A stretch of DNA of 64,000 nt from Sphagnum compactum. Lineage: Eukaryota; Bryophyta; Sphagnopsida; Sphagnales. Under the pieces are notes generated by a model. That model was not told the DNA's origin. It was given only the letters and a program-made list of their open reading frames with translations, and ran no database searches. Below are positions 10,490 through 21,045 of the stretch, in pieces (the first letter of the stretch is position 1; every line of letters starts with the position of its first letter). A program made the position numbers and the translations under genes. The stretch lies in the NCBI GenBank assembly GCA_965153455.1, contig OZ234494.1:11284001-11348000 (forward strand), in the 5' to 3' direction.

Positions 10490-11877
10490 TCAGTCATTGT
10501 CTTCATCAGAATTGCTCTCTGACCCATACTCGCTGCTAAGATCTTCTTCAAGCTCAGGGTTGAGATCAAGCTGGACATGGGGCACATGAATAAGGGCAGG
10601 TGCAGGGGGAGCCTTGGGCCGGAGGCTGGCAGGACCTTGGCTTACATCTCTGGCCTTCCAGCCAGGAGGCAAAGTGGTCATATCCAAGCCTGGAGGTAAT
10701 GGAATAGGGTCACCAATTTTCCACCCAATGGGCATTGGTGGCAATTCTGTTGGAAGCTGAACAGGCATCCCAGGCTGCCATCCTGCAGGAACTGCAGGCA
10801 CTGGTGGTGGCTCTAAATGAGCAGGACCTGAAGCTTCCACTGCCATTTGCCCAGCTCCATCAGCAGGAACAAGCGGTGATAGAGCAGGTGCTGTTGATTT
10901 TGGAAGACCTAAATCAAGTTCATGAGCTTGGTAGAGCAATGATGCTCGCATTTGCCCATCCTGGGGTGCGGGTGGCAGAGCTCCTCGTAATGGAACTAGG
11001 CCCGAGGCATATTCTGGTGGAGCAAATGTGGTATAGCTCACTCGGTGTGCATAAGAGACAAGCTCTTGCACATCCATGCTGGTACCAAGGCGGGCAGATT
11101 TGAATTCCGCCATGTCCTCCAGGGTACTTTCCAGCACTTGCTCAGCATCTCGTACTCGCTTTGCAAAGGCTCGAAGTGCACTGCCTTTGTTGTTGCTACC
11201 AGTCCCTCCTCCTCCTCCTATTTGTGGCTTGTCGAGTTGACCTGGTTCTTGCATGCCCCCAAGCTCCGCCACAGCTTCAAAAAGTAGATGCTGGTGAGAC
11301 TCTAGCAGGGAAAGAATTTCCGTTGTTGCTGCTGCACCTTCTGGAGGGGCCACTGTTTCACCTGAAAGGAGAGAAGGCAATGTTGTCTTCACATGGCCAG
11401 CCTGTTGCCATCCCTTCCTATCCCCTGCAACACAAGAACAAGGACGAGTTTGACAAAGAGGCAGAACCATTGAAATGAAGAATGACATGATTCTGTGGAA
11501 ACCCATCAGCACCACCAAAATCACAGTTCTGGGAGCAATTTTTTTTTCCCAATTCATGAACACATTCAAAGACATAGATCTAGCCCACAAAGATGAGAAA
11601 CCAGGAACCGTGGAAAACCCTAATAACAAAAGAGGGGACATGCCTTAGATATGACAACAACAACAACGACAACAACAGCAGCCACACCTGCGACTTTTAC
11701 CAGGCGATCCGTGAGGCTAGCCATCTCCTGCAGCAAGATGCGCGCCCTTGATTGAGGGGAATGTTGAGTCGGCAACGATGTGCGCCCATATGTACGCCCA
11801 GCGGCAACAGCCAGAGGGAGTTGTTGTTGTTGCCCCACAGATGCAAGCAACGCTTGCATCTCTGCACTTGTCGCCAT
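10490..11877 (-). CDS. MED4: Mediator of RNA polymerase II transcription subunit 4
   Basis: Subunit of the nuclear Mediator complex (middle module), which bridges transcription factors and RNA polymerase II. Two exons on the minus strand: 11877-11688 and 11361-10490, 353 residues. The donor GCAG|GTGTGG and acceptor TTTCAG|GTGAAAC restore a Gly codon. Family marks in order: SRARILLQEMASLTDRL; then the helical core LLESHQHLLFEAVAEL with AKRVRDAEQVLESTLEDMAE; then the hallmark SYAHRVSYTTFAPPEY with PLRGALPPAPQDGQMRAS. Next come Pro-rich repeats of the form PPGW+.GDP+PLPP and a C-terminal acidic tail (LDLNPELEEDLSSEYGSESN) ending in DEDND. The start at 11877 (MATSAEMQ) is the ATG whose frame joins the second exon. 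It is divergent from SEC61G. Confidence 0.93.
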
Positions 11878-12840
11878 GTCCTCAAACAAAAAACCCCACA
11901 AAAACAACAACAACAACAACAACTTCTTCTTCTTCTTCTTCTTCTAGTTAGGAATCCTCGCCATCACTACTTCCCTCACCATATGTCTTGCCCAAAGCAG
12001 GCATGACACCACCATCTGAAGAACAATTCAATCAACCAAACACATCTTGCAAGAGCTGCTCAACGCAATCACTCTCCCAATCGATCAGTCCAATTACAGA
12101 CACAGGGATTTCCACTGAGATAGAACTGATTTTGGGGTTTCTTCTAACCCTAATTTGTGATCTTGGGTTTCTTGGGCTTCTTCTAAAACCCTAATTTGTG
12201 ATCTTGGGTTTATTGGGTTTCTTCTAAACAAGGGAGAGATTCGTAGCTCACAATAATATGAAGAGAAAACAGTGCCTTCTTGGATGCAATATTCTTAGGT
12301 TCCTTAATATCGTCGCTAAAAGTAAGTATTCATCCACATAGGCACGTCTGGCATCACATAATTAAGTGGTCTTGTCCGCGCAGACTCGCGCGTCTTTGCA
12401 CCACGCTCTTCCTCCTTTCCTCGTCGTTAACTTATGTAACTTTTCATCCACATAGGCGCGTCTGGCATCACATAATCAATCGCCTTGTCCGAGCAGCCTC
12501 TTGCTTCTTTGCACCACGTTCGTCCTCCTTTCCTCGCGCGACAGGAGATGTGCGGAGATTCTTCGAGAACGCGAACTTGGGAGCTCCATCGAGCAGCTTG
12601 ACACGACTGTAAAGAGAAGAGGTCTGTGGAGAAAGAGAGGGGGAAAAAACACTGGAGTTACTTCTTTGGAATTATTTTTGTTTTGGTTTTTTTTGGAGGT
12701 CAGAAAACATGTCTTGCACAGGACTCTGCTGAGAATTTCATCAGTCTGGAGTTTTTCGGTATTCTTTCTTCTTTGGGGTTGCAGGAAGAAAGGAAAAGGA
12801 GAGAGTGTAAAGAATTGGCAGAAGTGAGGGAAAGAACAAA
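11878..12840. promoter_or_regulatory. Shared MED4/SEC61G promoter with two internal tandem repeats
   Basis: 963 bp separate the two divergent start codons. The MED4 side starts with CAA and CTT microsatellites (about 11906-11945), probably MED4 5' UTR. At about 12140-12230 a roughly 40 bp unit is repeated: CTTCTAA..CCCTAATTTG then TGATCTTGGGTTT, giving two (A)ACCCTAA telobox motifs. At about 12311-12540 a 114 bp unit is duplicated; CATCCACATAGGC starts at 12331 and 12445, and both copies go on to TCTGGCATCACATAAT and TTTGCACCACG. Both repeats lie where a bidirectional promoter would be expected. Teloboxes are known in plant promoters of translation and growth genes. Transcription starts were not located. 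Confidence 0.7.
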
Positions 12841-13318
12841 ATGGAGGCTGTTGATACTGTTGTTCGACCCGTCAGGGAATTCACAAAAGACAGCATCCGG
12901 CTCGTCAAGAAATGCCACAAACCGGATCGCCGAGGTAACTAACACTAGGGTTGACCCCCCCCCCCCTTCCCTCCCGGCAGAATCCAGGAACGAACTTCTA
13001 GGGGAACTTCTGTAGAAGAACACTATGGCACCTTTCTTCTGCAGAAATGTTGATTTGGTGTTCCTTTTTTAGGGTTTCGGGTATGCTAGGGTTAGCGGCA
13101 GCTTAGAACTTTTGCAAGCTGTATGAAAAACTAGGTCATGCTTGCTCTGAGAAGAAGCCATGTACTTACTGTCTTTGTTGTTTCTGTTGTTCGCGACCAC
13201 AGAGTTTTCGAAAGTGGCAATCAGGACTGCCATAGGGTTTGTTGTCATGGGCTTCATTGGGTTCTTCGTCAAACTCATCTTTATACCCATCAATAACATC
13301 ATCGTGGGATCTGGATAG
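12841..13318 (+). CDS. SEC61G: Protein transport protein Sec61 subunit gamma
   Basis: Smallest subunit of the ER Sec61 translocon, a tail-anchored membrane protein that clamps the two halves of Sec61 alpha. Exons 12841-12934 and 13203-13318 give 69 residues, the usual plant length. Exon 1 encodes [20 protein letters not shown] and continues to KKCHKPDRR; exon 2 begins [10 protein letters not shown] and ends [10 protein letters not shown]. The split codon G|AG (Glu) joins at the family's conserved intron-compatible site. The single membrane helix runs from about residue 38 to 60 ([20 protein letters not shown]). The first ATG in good family register is used. It is missed by simple ORF calls because both exons are short. 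The gene is head to head with MED4. Confidence 0.95.
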
Positions 13319-13472
13319 TCAGATTTGGCCCCGGTTAGTCTTCTGATACTTTGTGAACACCGCAACTGTCTTTGCAAGTTCCTTAGATTCTGTGTCTACC
13401 TCTTGAAAGGCAATGGGTAGAATTAGTAGGGTTTGTGTTACTGTCTTTGTATGTGGAGTTCCTTTCTAGCAC

Positions 13473-13474
<2 letters not shown>

Positions 13475-13529
<55 letters not shown>
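13475..13529. repeat. (AG)n microsatellite
   Basis: Perfect AG dinucleotide run of about 55 bases, 150 bp after the SEC61G stop codon. It may fall in the 3' UTR. Confidence 0.95.
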
Positions 13530-13532
<3 letters not shown>

Positions 13533-15235
13533 GTAGCAACTGGAATTGACTTGCCATAGCCCTGGTGCTCACAGCAGGATCTGGCTTCTCAAGAACCATG
13601 GCAGGAAAAATTGGAATCAAATTGCTCATGGAATTGACAGATAATGGAAGTATGTATGTGTAAGTTTCGCTTCCCAAGCTCAATTCCTGCTCAATTCTTG
13701 CCAGTCATCCCTGTCTCAGCTGCTGATTAGGAGCTAGACTGTTTCCTCAGATGGTGAGCAAGATAAGAGACTGAATGGGTGTAAATGTATATACATTCTG
13801 CTTTGGAATTAGAAGTAAAGGGTAGTTTATGTCTTCATTTCTTTTGGGATACCAGCTACCTGGTTGGGACTCTTCGATGTTGAACCTTGAACTGGTGTGG
13901 TTTCTTTTGTTGAGGATATGTGATGGAAGCTTCAATAAGAATCATGAGTATTGAAGTTGTATAATGGAATTCAAATCTTTGCATCATCAAGAAGCAGGCC
14001 AATTGATTGATTAGTGTTCTAGGTTTGAGTCAGGTTTCTGCTGAGGAACATTTAAGTCATCAATAGTGTCACCCTTTTCTAAAATCATTCCAAAGCTTCA
14101 GCTTTGAACAAGAATTCCTTGAGTACATCTTGATGCATGACTGAAAGTCTTGGATGGCTACTTTAAGCAAGCCACCAAGATAGCCTTTTTGACATTATGG
14201 CCAAGAGAACAATCTTTTGCAATCTCTTGAAAGCCCAACATTTAAAATTCCACCTTTGAAGGTGCAATGCTGGGGATCCCTGGATTTTGGGTGGAGGTTT
14301 TCAGTCACAAACAACTCACGGAGTCTTGTACTGGTGACATCAACTCATGTAGGATTTCCTGTGTTCTCCATGCAATTTCAAGCCCCTACTCCACTGGTTC
14401 TGTTGGTATTCATGTTTTCATGACACAAGATCTGGAATATTCTCCACATGGATGTGTGTGAGACATTCATAATCCTATCTGTTCATTTTGAGGCCTCAGA
14501 ATATGAGATTTCATTCACAAGTAGCACATCAAGGATTGTGCAATTGCTCCTAAAATGAGCAAAGCATTTTTGCAGTTTCATGTAAAATGGGAACAAGACT
14601 GTAAACTATCTTTGACTAATTATCTGAAGTGACATTTGATCACTTTGGGTCTGGTTGAGTGTTTTTTGGTCTCCTTATTTAATTAAAAATATAGTGGTTT
14701 TGTATTGATTAAAGTTGCTTGATTTTTTTCCACACTTTACATGTTGGCAACCAAGAGGTCTTTTGGGTACAGTTAGAACTCAGAACTGGATGTTAAGAAA
14801 ATGGGAAAAGGAAACTCTGAACAAGGTTTATATTACTCTGTGATTTTAAAGATTCACATGGGACGGTTATGTTGTTCCAACTAATGCAATGGAAACAAAA
14901 GAATATAGATGGTAACAATGCTTTTATAAATAGATACATGACAATTTGTGGAAGTCATTCATACGAATTTGTCTATGCATTGGATGTTTCATGCATATTC
15001 ATTGTGCACTGGTACATGTCTAGAAGTGGAAATGAAGGGCCTTGTTGTAAGTGTGTTTTTTTCTAGTGTATCAGGAGAGCATTGTACTTGGCATAAAAAG
15101 CTGACCTCTGCAGGCAATTGCCTGTTAGTAAAGCCCATTGTCACTTTTTTCGTGCGCTGTCCATTGGGTACTCATTGGGTATCACAAGAATTTTTTAAAT
15201 AAAAATAGAGTTGTGCAGTTTTTATAGTATGTAGT

Positions 15236-15307
15236 GCCCTCAGCTGTATGCATTACAGGAATCAGGCCCACTGTGCATGGGCCCTTATTCATGTAATGCC
15301 TGGGGGC
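15236..15307. repeat. Imperfect hairpin, about 72 nt
   Basis: Inner arms are 15250-15270 (GCATTACAGGAATCAGGCCC plus A) and 15278-15299, whose complement reads GCATTACATGAATAAGGGCC plus CA; the loop is CTGTGCA. Outer arms GCCCTCAG (15236-15243) and CTGGGGGC (15300-15307) pair with one G.U, leaving a 6 nt bulge on the left. Could be a MITE remnant or a small-RNA precursor; no known miRNA is recognised. Confidence 0.6.
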
Positions 15308-16720
15308 TCAGGTGTTACCTTACACTAAACCACATTCAACAAATGAAATAAAAGCTAGACAATTGCTCTAATCTCAACTTGCTTTTATTAGTTTCATTTC
15401 AGAATGTTCAAAAGGCTAAAAAAATGAATATCATACTTGTCATTAATGTTTGACACCAAACAATTTCCAGAAGAAGTTGGAAAAAACTATAATATATATA
15501 TGTTTTTGAGCAGAACCAGCCAGATTTCACAGGAATTGAGCTCCAAGCATATTGGAATCAGATTTCAGTTTCAGTCCCAGCCGCATGTTTATCATTACCA
15601 ACAGGGTTTAGGGTTTAGATTAAAGCATCATTCAAACCTTCTCAAGTGTTCAATTCTGAAACTCTCAAGTTGGGGCTACAAAACCTAATTTTTGAAGTGA
15701 TTAAATTTTTCTACAAAAAGTGTCCTCTATTACTGGTGGCATGAACAATATATAGACCTAATCAAACACCCTTGTACTCCTCAAACTTGAAACCATAAAA
15801 TTCACTCAAAAGTATCTACTATGTGGAAGTCTTAATGAAAAGTACTAAATAAATGTATATATTAAAAAGTGAAAGCACACCAATAACAAAAAGTTTCATC
15901 AAGAAGTTACTCTTTTTCTAAAACCTGAAATTTTCATTAGTTATGTTGACATTTAAAAGAAAGGTATAAAAGGCCTTTGGTGACAGTGGTTTTTGCAAAA
16001 TACTTGTGTTCAAAAAATGTTCAACACTAAAAAATGAAGATATGTGTGTGCGGGTGTGTGATTTCTCCATTCTGCATACATTACCCTTCCTTTCAATAAA
16101 ATGATTTTGACCTTGAGCAAAATCTAAAGCTTGTTGGATTGACCCTATTTGTGCAAAATTGTGATTGTTTCTTCACTACTTCTTGTGTAATTCATGCCTC
16201 AAATCAATGTACCATTTTTGGTTTTGATTTCAGTTTTAGCCTGAGGCATAATGTTTCAAGGTTCAAAGGTGTAAAAGCATTGAACCATTTCATGGTTTGA
16301 TCTCCTTTTCCTTCTTCTGTGGATTGAGAATTGTTTCCCTTATAATTATAGTCTTCTTGAACAACGTCCATGGTTGCCTTTGGAGGAATACTCCCTTTTC
16401 CTATTGTTTTGTTGTTTGATCTTGGTCCATGAATGAAAGCATTTTGGAGCCTTAACAATCATCCCCCAAATTCTTTCTTTTTTCATAATTGTAATAGTCT
16501 AAGTTTATGGTTTTCTAAGAGGTTGTTTGAAATCGATTTTTTCATTCGAATTGTGCTTGTCCCTAGTGTGTTAACGTCTTTGTCATTTCACAAGTAAAAT
16601 GTCCTCCAATTGTCTCGGTTATGACTATGTAGTCTAATTCATGTAAAAAGCCTACCCACAAGGCTCTTAAACTTACCCAATTATAGATAAAACTTGAATG
16701 AATCCTTCATAACTTCAAAA

Positions 16721-16934
16721 CAATCCATTTAGTAGAATCTAAATTATTATCATCACTTTTCTTAATACCCATCTTAGCAAGTTCAACAATGGCATCCTTG
16801 CATTCCTTCAAGAAAACATCCAAATCAATCCATTTAGTAGAATCTAAATTACTATCATCACTTTTCTTAATACCCATCTTAGCAAGTTCAACAATGGCAT
16901 CCTTGCATTCCTTCAAGAAAACATCCAAATCAAT
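16721..16934 (-). repeat. 105 bp in-frame tandem duplication in an unidentified reading frame
   Basis: Two head-to-tail copies (16721-16825 and 16826-16930) are nearly identical. On the minus strand each encodes 35 residues with no stop, including DLDVFLKECKDAIVELAKMG then IKKSDD. The frame continues upstream to about 17048 and downstream to a stop near 16707. The unit length is a multiple of three, so the frame is kept. No known domain is recognised, and no matching exons were found nearby. It could be a fragment of a transposon gene or of a lost host gene. Confidence 0.6.
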
Positions 16935-18578
16935 TTCTTCGCTGATTGTAAGATGGTATAATTTGAACAACTTTTTAGTTACATTGGTTTGCAAAGGTTT
17001 TGTAGGAAAAACCAAGTTTTTGGATCTTACAAACTTGTAGGATCTCACACATCTATCGAGTAGGGGACTGGCTTTATGTTTGACTCAGAGAGGGTTTATT
17101 CTTTCAACTGTTCAAGATCACTTTCTTTGGTTACTTTTGCTTGGGCTCGAGTGTTCATCCTTGCTGAAGTATTGGTCCCTTTCAAAACATCTCCTCTTTG
17201 ACTTTGGGTGTTTGCACAGTTTGCCACCAAATCAACTACCCGGAAGCTTTTTCATGAGGGTTCAAAACTATTCACATTTCAATATATGATTGATTTCACA
17301 TTTCCACATGGTCCTAGGAATTGCAGGAGCAAGTACTTGTGATGTTTCTCCATGATGATGTTGCAACATTATGCATACCATTGCCAGTGATGATGCTTAT
17401 AGGGATGGAGCTTGAAGAAGACCATGTGCTACAAGCAATTAAACAAACGTGGCATAAGTCATTTGATTCAATACTTCAAACCTTCTGGTTCCAAGTGAGG
17501 GCTCGGGCTCAATTCCTTAAGGAGTTGCAACATTGGAAAATTAGACTAGTGACACCCATGTTTGGCAACAACATTGAGCTCAGCAATTGCCACCGTTAGG
17601 GATGGAACAAAGTAAAAGTGATCATGACTCCATATTTCGTATTCAATCAATAGCATGAAAACTGCAACACAAAATCTACACATGGGATTTGAAAATCATA
17701 TGTTTATGAAGAGATGATCTAACCATGGTACTTGTGAGTGTGGAGTTGTTAAATGGAAAAAGGTTAGATTCATGTCACACTGCAAGAAGATTAAAGAAAA
17801 CAACTAAGATGAGATGAATCTATGATTTAGTTAATGCCAATTCCATTATTCATTAGAATAAGTTCTTCCTTCAATCAGAGCAAGTTTTCCCAATCTGGTA
17901 CTATCTATTTGCATCAATTGCATGCTCAAGATTGAATGGAAGTGAGAGATCTGCAAAATATCCATGTCTGAGAGGAGACTTGACTGTGAGCACTCAGTGT
18001 ATTACAACCAAAAAAATTCCTTGGTTATTTCAGAGCAGACAGAGAACCCAAGGGTTCATTGCACGATATGATGGCTGCCTTCTAGCTCCTGAGAATGTAT
18101 AGCATGCCCTGTTGCATGTCCAGTCAGAAGTTGCTTCAATACAGAATGGTAATTTTGCAAATGATGAAGTCCAGAGATCTGATCATGGTTTATACTCTGA
18201 GTTTTTTGGCTCTTGTCAGCAAGAACAGACATGAAAGCTCTCCCATCCACAACACACCCAATACCTTTGCAGCAGTAATTTGTCCATTACTCATGATGAA
18301 GGGGTCAAGCTGATGTCACTGTAGAATTCAGCACACAAGAACCCCAGCAGGTAAGAGCTCAACCTAATATTCCTTCATGATTGCAAGCAGATAGAAACCA
18401 ATATACTCATATAGTAGTGTCTTCTTTCCAGCAGTAACATGTTGAGCTGTCATATTGTTGCATCAAAAGGGAACTAAGACTGAAAAACTTCACCAAAAAA
18501 AATCAAATCTTGCAAGGAAGTGAACCCTCTGGAAAATCCCTTAGCATCATAATAACAACATTTGAGGCATTTACACTG
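16935..18578. other. Intergenic DNA, no gene supported
   Basis: A 92-residue plus-strand ORF at 17321-17599 has ordinary composition but no recognised motif. The last few hundred bases may be 3' UTR of the minus-strand candidate at 18579. Confidence 0.4.
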
Positions 18579-18767
18579 TCATCGCTGGGATTTCAGAAGA
18601 GAAGAGAGATTATCAAGCGCATGTGGCGTACCAGTTAGGGTTTGACTCATACTCTTGATGGCATCTCCAAAACATCCCGCATAAGTTGGTGCTGATGCCG
18701 GGCCACTATTTGACGATCTGCTAACTTCTGCCTGCTCATTGCGCGACCTCTCTTTTACCCCCTTCAT
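18579..18767 (-). CDS. Small unrecognised protein, candidate gene
   Basis: 62 residues from ATG at 18767 to TGA at 18579: MKGVKERSRNEQAEV, a Ser/Ala/Pro-rich stretch, then YAGCFGDAIKSMSQTLTG and ALDNLSSLLKSQR. The N-terminus is basic, and the C-terminal half looks amphipathic and helical. Support for a real gene: base composition is richer than the flanks, a GC-rich region lies upstream to about 19190, and a telobox AAACCCTAA sits at 18808-18816 in a short tandem repeat, as in the promoters of eS28 and MED4/SEC61G here. No signal peptide or membrane segment. It may instead be one exon of a larger gene. I do not recognise the family. Confidence 0.33.
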   Translation of the reverse strand: MKGVKERSRNEQAEVSRSSNSGPASAPTYAGCFGDAIKSMSQTLTGTPHALDNLSSLLKSQR

Positions 18768-18784
18768 TCCAGCCACCGCTGCAC

Positions 18785-19190
18785 GAGCTCCACAAGTGCC
18801 TAGAAGAAACCCTAAATTGTGGACTACAAGAGCTCCACAAGTGCCTCTAAGGATTTGGACAATTTGTAGACTACGGGAGCTGAACGTAAGAAAGGATGCC
18901 CTGCATGAGGATGAGGATTGCTCGCAGGCGAATCACTAGCACACTGAGTTGGCCAAAAAAACCCCCTAGAAACCAAAACACTGTGACAATCTCCATCGTC
19001 CTCGACGTCTCTCCTCCCTATTTGGCCAAAATCTACAAACCCCAATTCTCTAACCACTCATGACATAGAAAAGTTCTTGAGTCGTCGACTTCGAGATTCG
19101 CGACGACATCTTTCGATACACGCGACACAAGAACGGAAAAGCAAAAGCTCGACGACGCCCTCCCTGCAACCCATCAGCCACTTAGGTCTA
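18785..19190 (-). promoter_or_regulatory. GC-rich upstream region with short repeat and telobox
   Basis: GAGCTCCACAAGTGCCT occurs at 18785 and 18830 (45 bp period), with degenerate TTGTGGACTAC/TTGTAGACTAC following each. AAACCCTAA lies between the copies. The area to 19190 is CG-rich (for example TCGCGACGACATC, CGACACAAGAACGG), unlike the AT-rich DNA beyond. Likely promoter/5' UTR of the minus-strand candidate. Confidence 0.4.
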
Positions 19191-19499
19191 CAACATCGGA
19201 ATGCTCGAAGTAAAATTTGGACCTTTTGAACCAAATGATTCGATATTGAATCACTAAATTATTTTAGACATGTATTTCATCATAATGCATCTCATTTTAA
19301 TTTTGTTCTTCTATAATTTTGGTTAAATTGTGTTTTCACTCTTACAATTTCAAGTAGAGCAAAAATTCTCCCTTTCTCCCTTTATTTTTTTCTTTTCCAA
19401 TTGTATTTTGCCATATAGTTTTTCAATGGTTCATCATTTTACTTGTTAATTTTTTCATGTTCACGTAGATGCATACGGGGAAAGGGTTGAGTAGATAGG

Positions 19500-20885
19500 T
19501 TTTAAAAATGTTGGTTGTAAAAACTTGGGCTTTGCATTGTTTTGCACTACTTGCAACCTTCAACTTCCTTTTCCTTATGTTTTCATATGGTTTTCAATAA
19601 TTCATCATTATTTATTTCAATGTCAAATTTAATTTGAATTTATATAAATATCATGGACATGAAAAGGCTCATGTTAATTTGTTGTTTAATATTGATGTTG
19701 GTGGGTAGGGAAAAATAGTGAGGTAGTTAGGCTTGGAAATGTAGAAGGTTGACACAATGAATATTCTTCTTTACCTTTTTTTTTTTTTGCAAACTTTATT
19801 TATGCACATATTTAGATTTTTACAATCTATTTTGTGAACAACACCTTTGATTTGTGTAAAAAACACAAATTTAAGCAAGTTTACAATTGAATTCAACAAA
19901 TTTGTATGTGAAGATCAAAATTCAAATAAATCTATTCTTGCCATTGAATCAACACAAAATAATTTGTTGATGTTCAAAATTCAAAAAATCAAGCTATGTC
20001 CAAAACTATACAACAAATCTTATTTAAACTTCTTTTTCAAAGGTTAAAAAATAATGACTAATGAATCTAATGGGAAAATCTAACTAGTACAAATTAAAAA
20101 TGTATCTAATAAAAATTACTAATCCATGTTTTAATTCCAGTGACAAAATTTTGAGGAGTTAGTATATGGGTGAATTTGCATAATCTTTTGCAAGCTCGTA
20201 GAATCTATCATATGATCATCCTTGGACAATTCTAGGGATAATTTTTAACTATTTCATCATTTCTTAGCTTAACTACTTCATTTTTTTAATAATAACTACC
20301 TCATTTTTTTTAATAACTACCTCCCTCTTTTACCTTACCCACCATGGATTTAATGTTTACTATAATTTAAAATTAAATTTAAGTTGATATAACTAATAAC
20401 AAGATATTGAAAACCAAATGGGAACATGATTAAAAAAAAAAGGTTGAACATCATTGATAGTGCGTAACAACACGTAGCCCAAGTTTGTAATTCCAATGAT
20501 GTATTATCAAAATTGGTATATGGGGGATTTTTTGGAATCCTTCGTATGGTTGTCCATGGAACATTCCAAAGACAATTTTAGAAATAACTATTTCATTTTC
20601 AAACCTAACTACTTCATTTTTTTCTTGATAACTATTTTCTTTTCATATTAACTTTCTTAATACCTATCTCCCACCTTTTCTAATAACTACCTCATTCTTT
20701 TTCTCTACCTACCAACATGGATATAAAAAACCAAAAACATGTGTCTTTTCATGTCCATGAAATGTATATTAGTTTAAATTAAAATAGTGACATAAATAAT
20801 GATAAATTATTGAAAATTGTATGAAAACCTAAGAAAAAATAAAATAGTTGATTGTCATTGGTAGTGCATAGCAATGTGGAGTTCA
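19500..20885. repeat. Large inverted repeat with an extra partial copy
   Basis: Left arm about 19500-19735, right arm about 20680-20885, in inverted and colinear order. The left TCATGGACATGAAAAG (19651) is the complement of CTTTTCATGTCCATGA (about 20745). GGTGGGTAGGGAAAAATAGT (19700) pairs with the CTACCTACC block near 20705. The AAACTTGGGCTTTGCATTG block (19521) pairs with GTAGTGCATAGCAATG (about 20855). A second degenerate right-arm copy lies at about 20280-20490, containing CGTAGCCCAAGTTTG. The structure suggests a worn DNA element. Confidence 0.65.
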
Positions 20886-20997
20886 AATATGTTCAAATAA
20901 CTATCTTGAAAAATTATAGATTCGACTGTACAAATCTTACTTACTATAGTTCACCATTCTAGAATTAGTCAAAATCGTATTATTATAAATGTTATCA

Positions 20998-21038
20998 TTG
21001 ATCAAAACCGTCCCTTAACATTTATTTCTTGTAATGTG
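20998..21038. mobile_element. CACTA-like element terminus
   Basis: TTGATCAAAACCGTCCCTTA followed by ACATTTATTTCTTGTAATGTG. Its complement starts CACATTACAAGAAATAAATG and then carries GGGACGGTTTTGA. Plant CACTA elements begin CACTACAAGAAA and often carry GGGACGGTTTT inside the end. The second base group (CACAT for CACTA) is altered, and no partner end was found, although the inverted repeat at 19500-20885 lies just inside. Confidence 0.4.
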
Positions 21039-21045
21039 GATTTCA

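Larger units (their letters stand above)
13319..16720. other. 3' flank of SEC61G and intergenic DNA
   Basis: Contains an (AG)n microsatellite at 13475-13529 and the strong hairpin at 15236-15307 listed separately. At about 15605 there is GGGTTTAGGGTTTAG, an interstitial telomere-like word. Otherwise no gene is visible. Confidence 0.5.

Noticed and set aside
10735-11478. Plus-strand ORFs opposite MED4
   Set aside because: Shadows of the MED4 coding exon, which has a clear family match on the minus strand.
11748-12006. ORFs rich in Thr, Gln, Leu and Ser near 11.9 kb
   Set aside because: Produced by CAA and CTT microsatellites.
17321-17599. 92-residue ORF resembling a transposon gene fragment
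   Set aside because: No motif firm enough to name a family.
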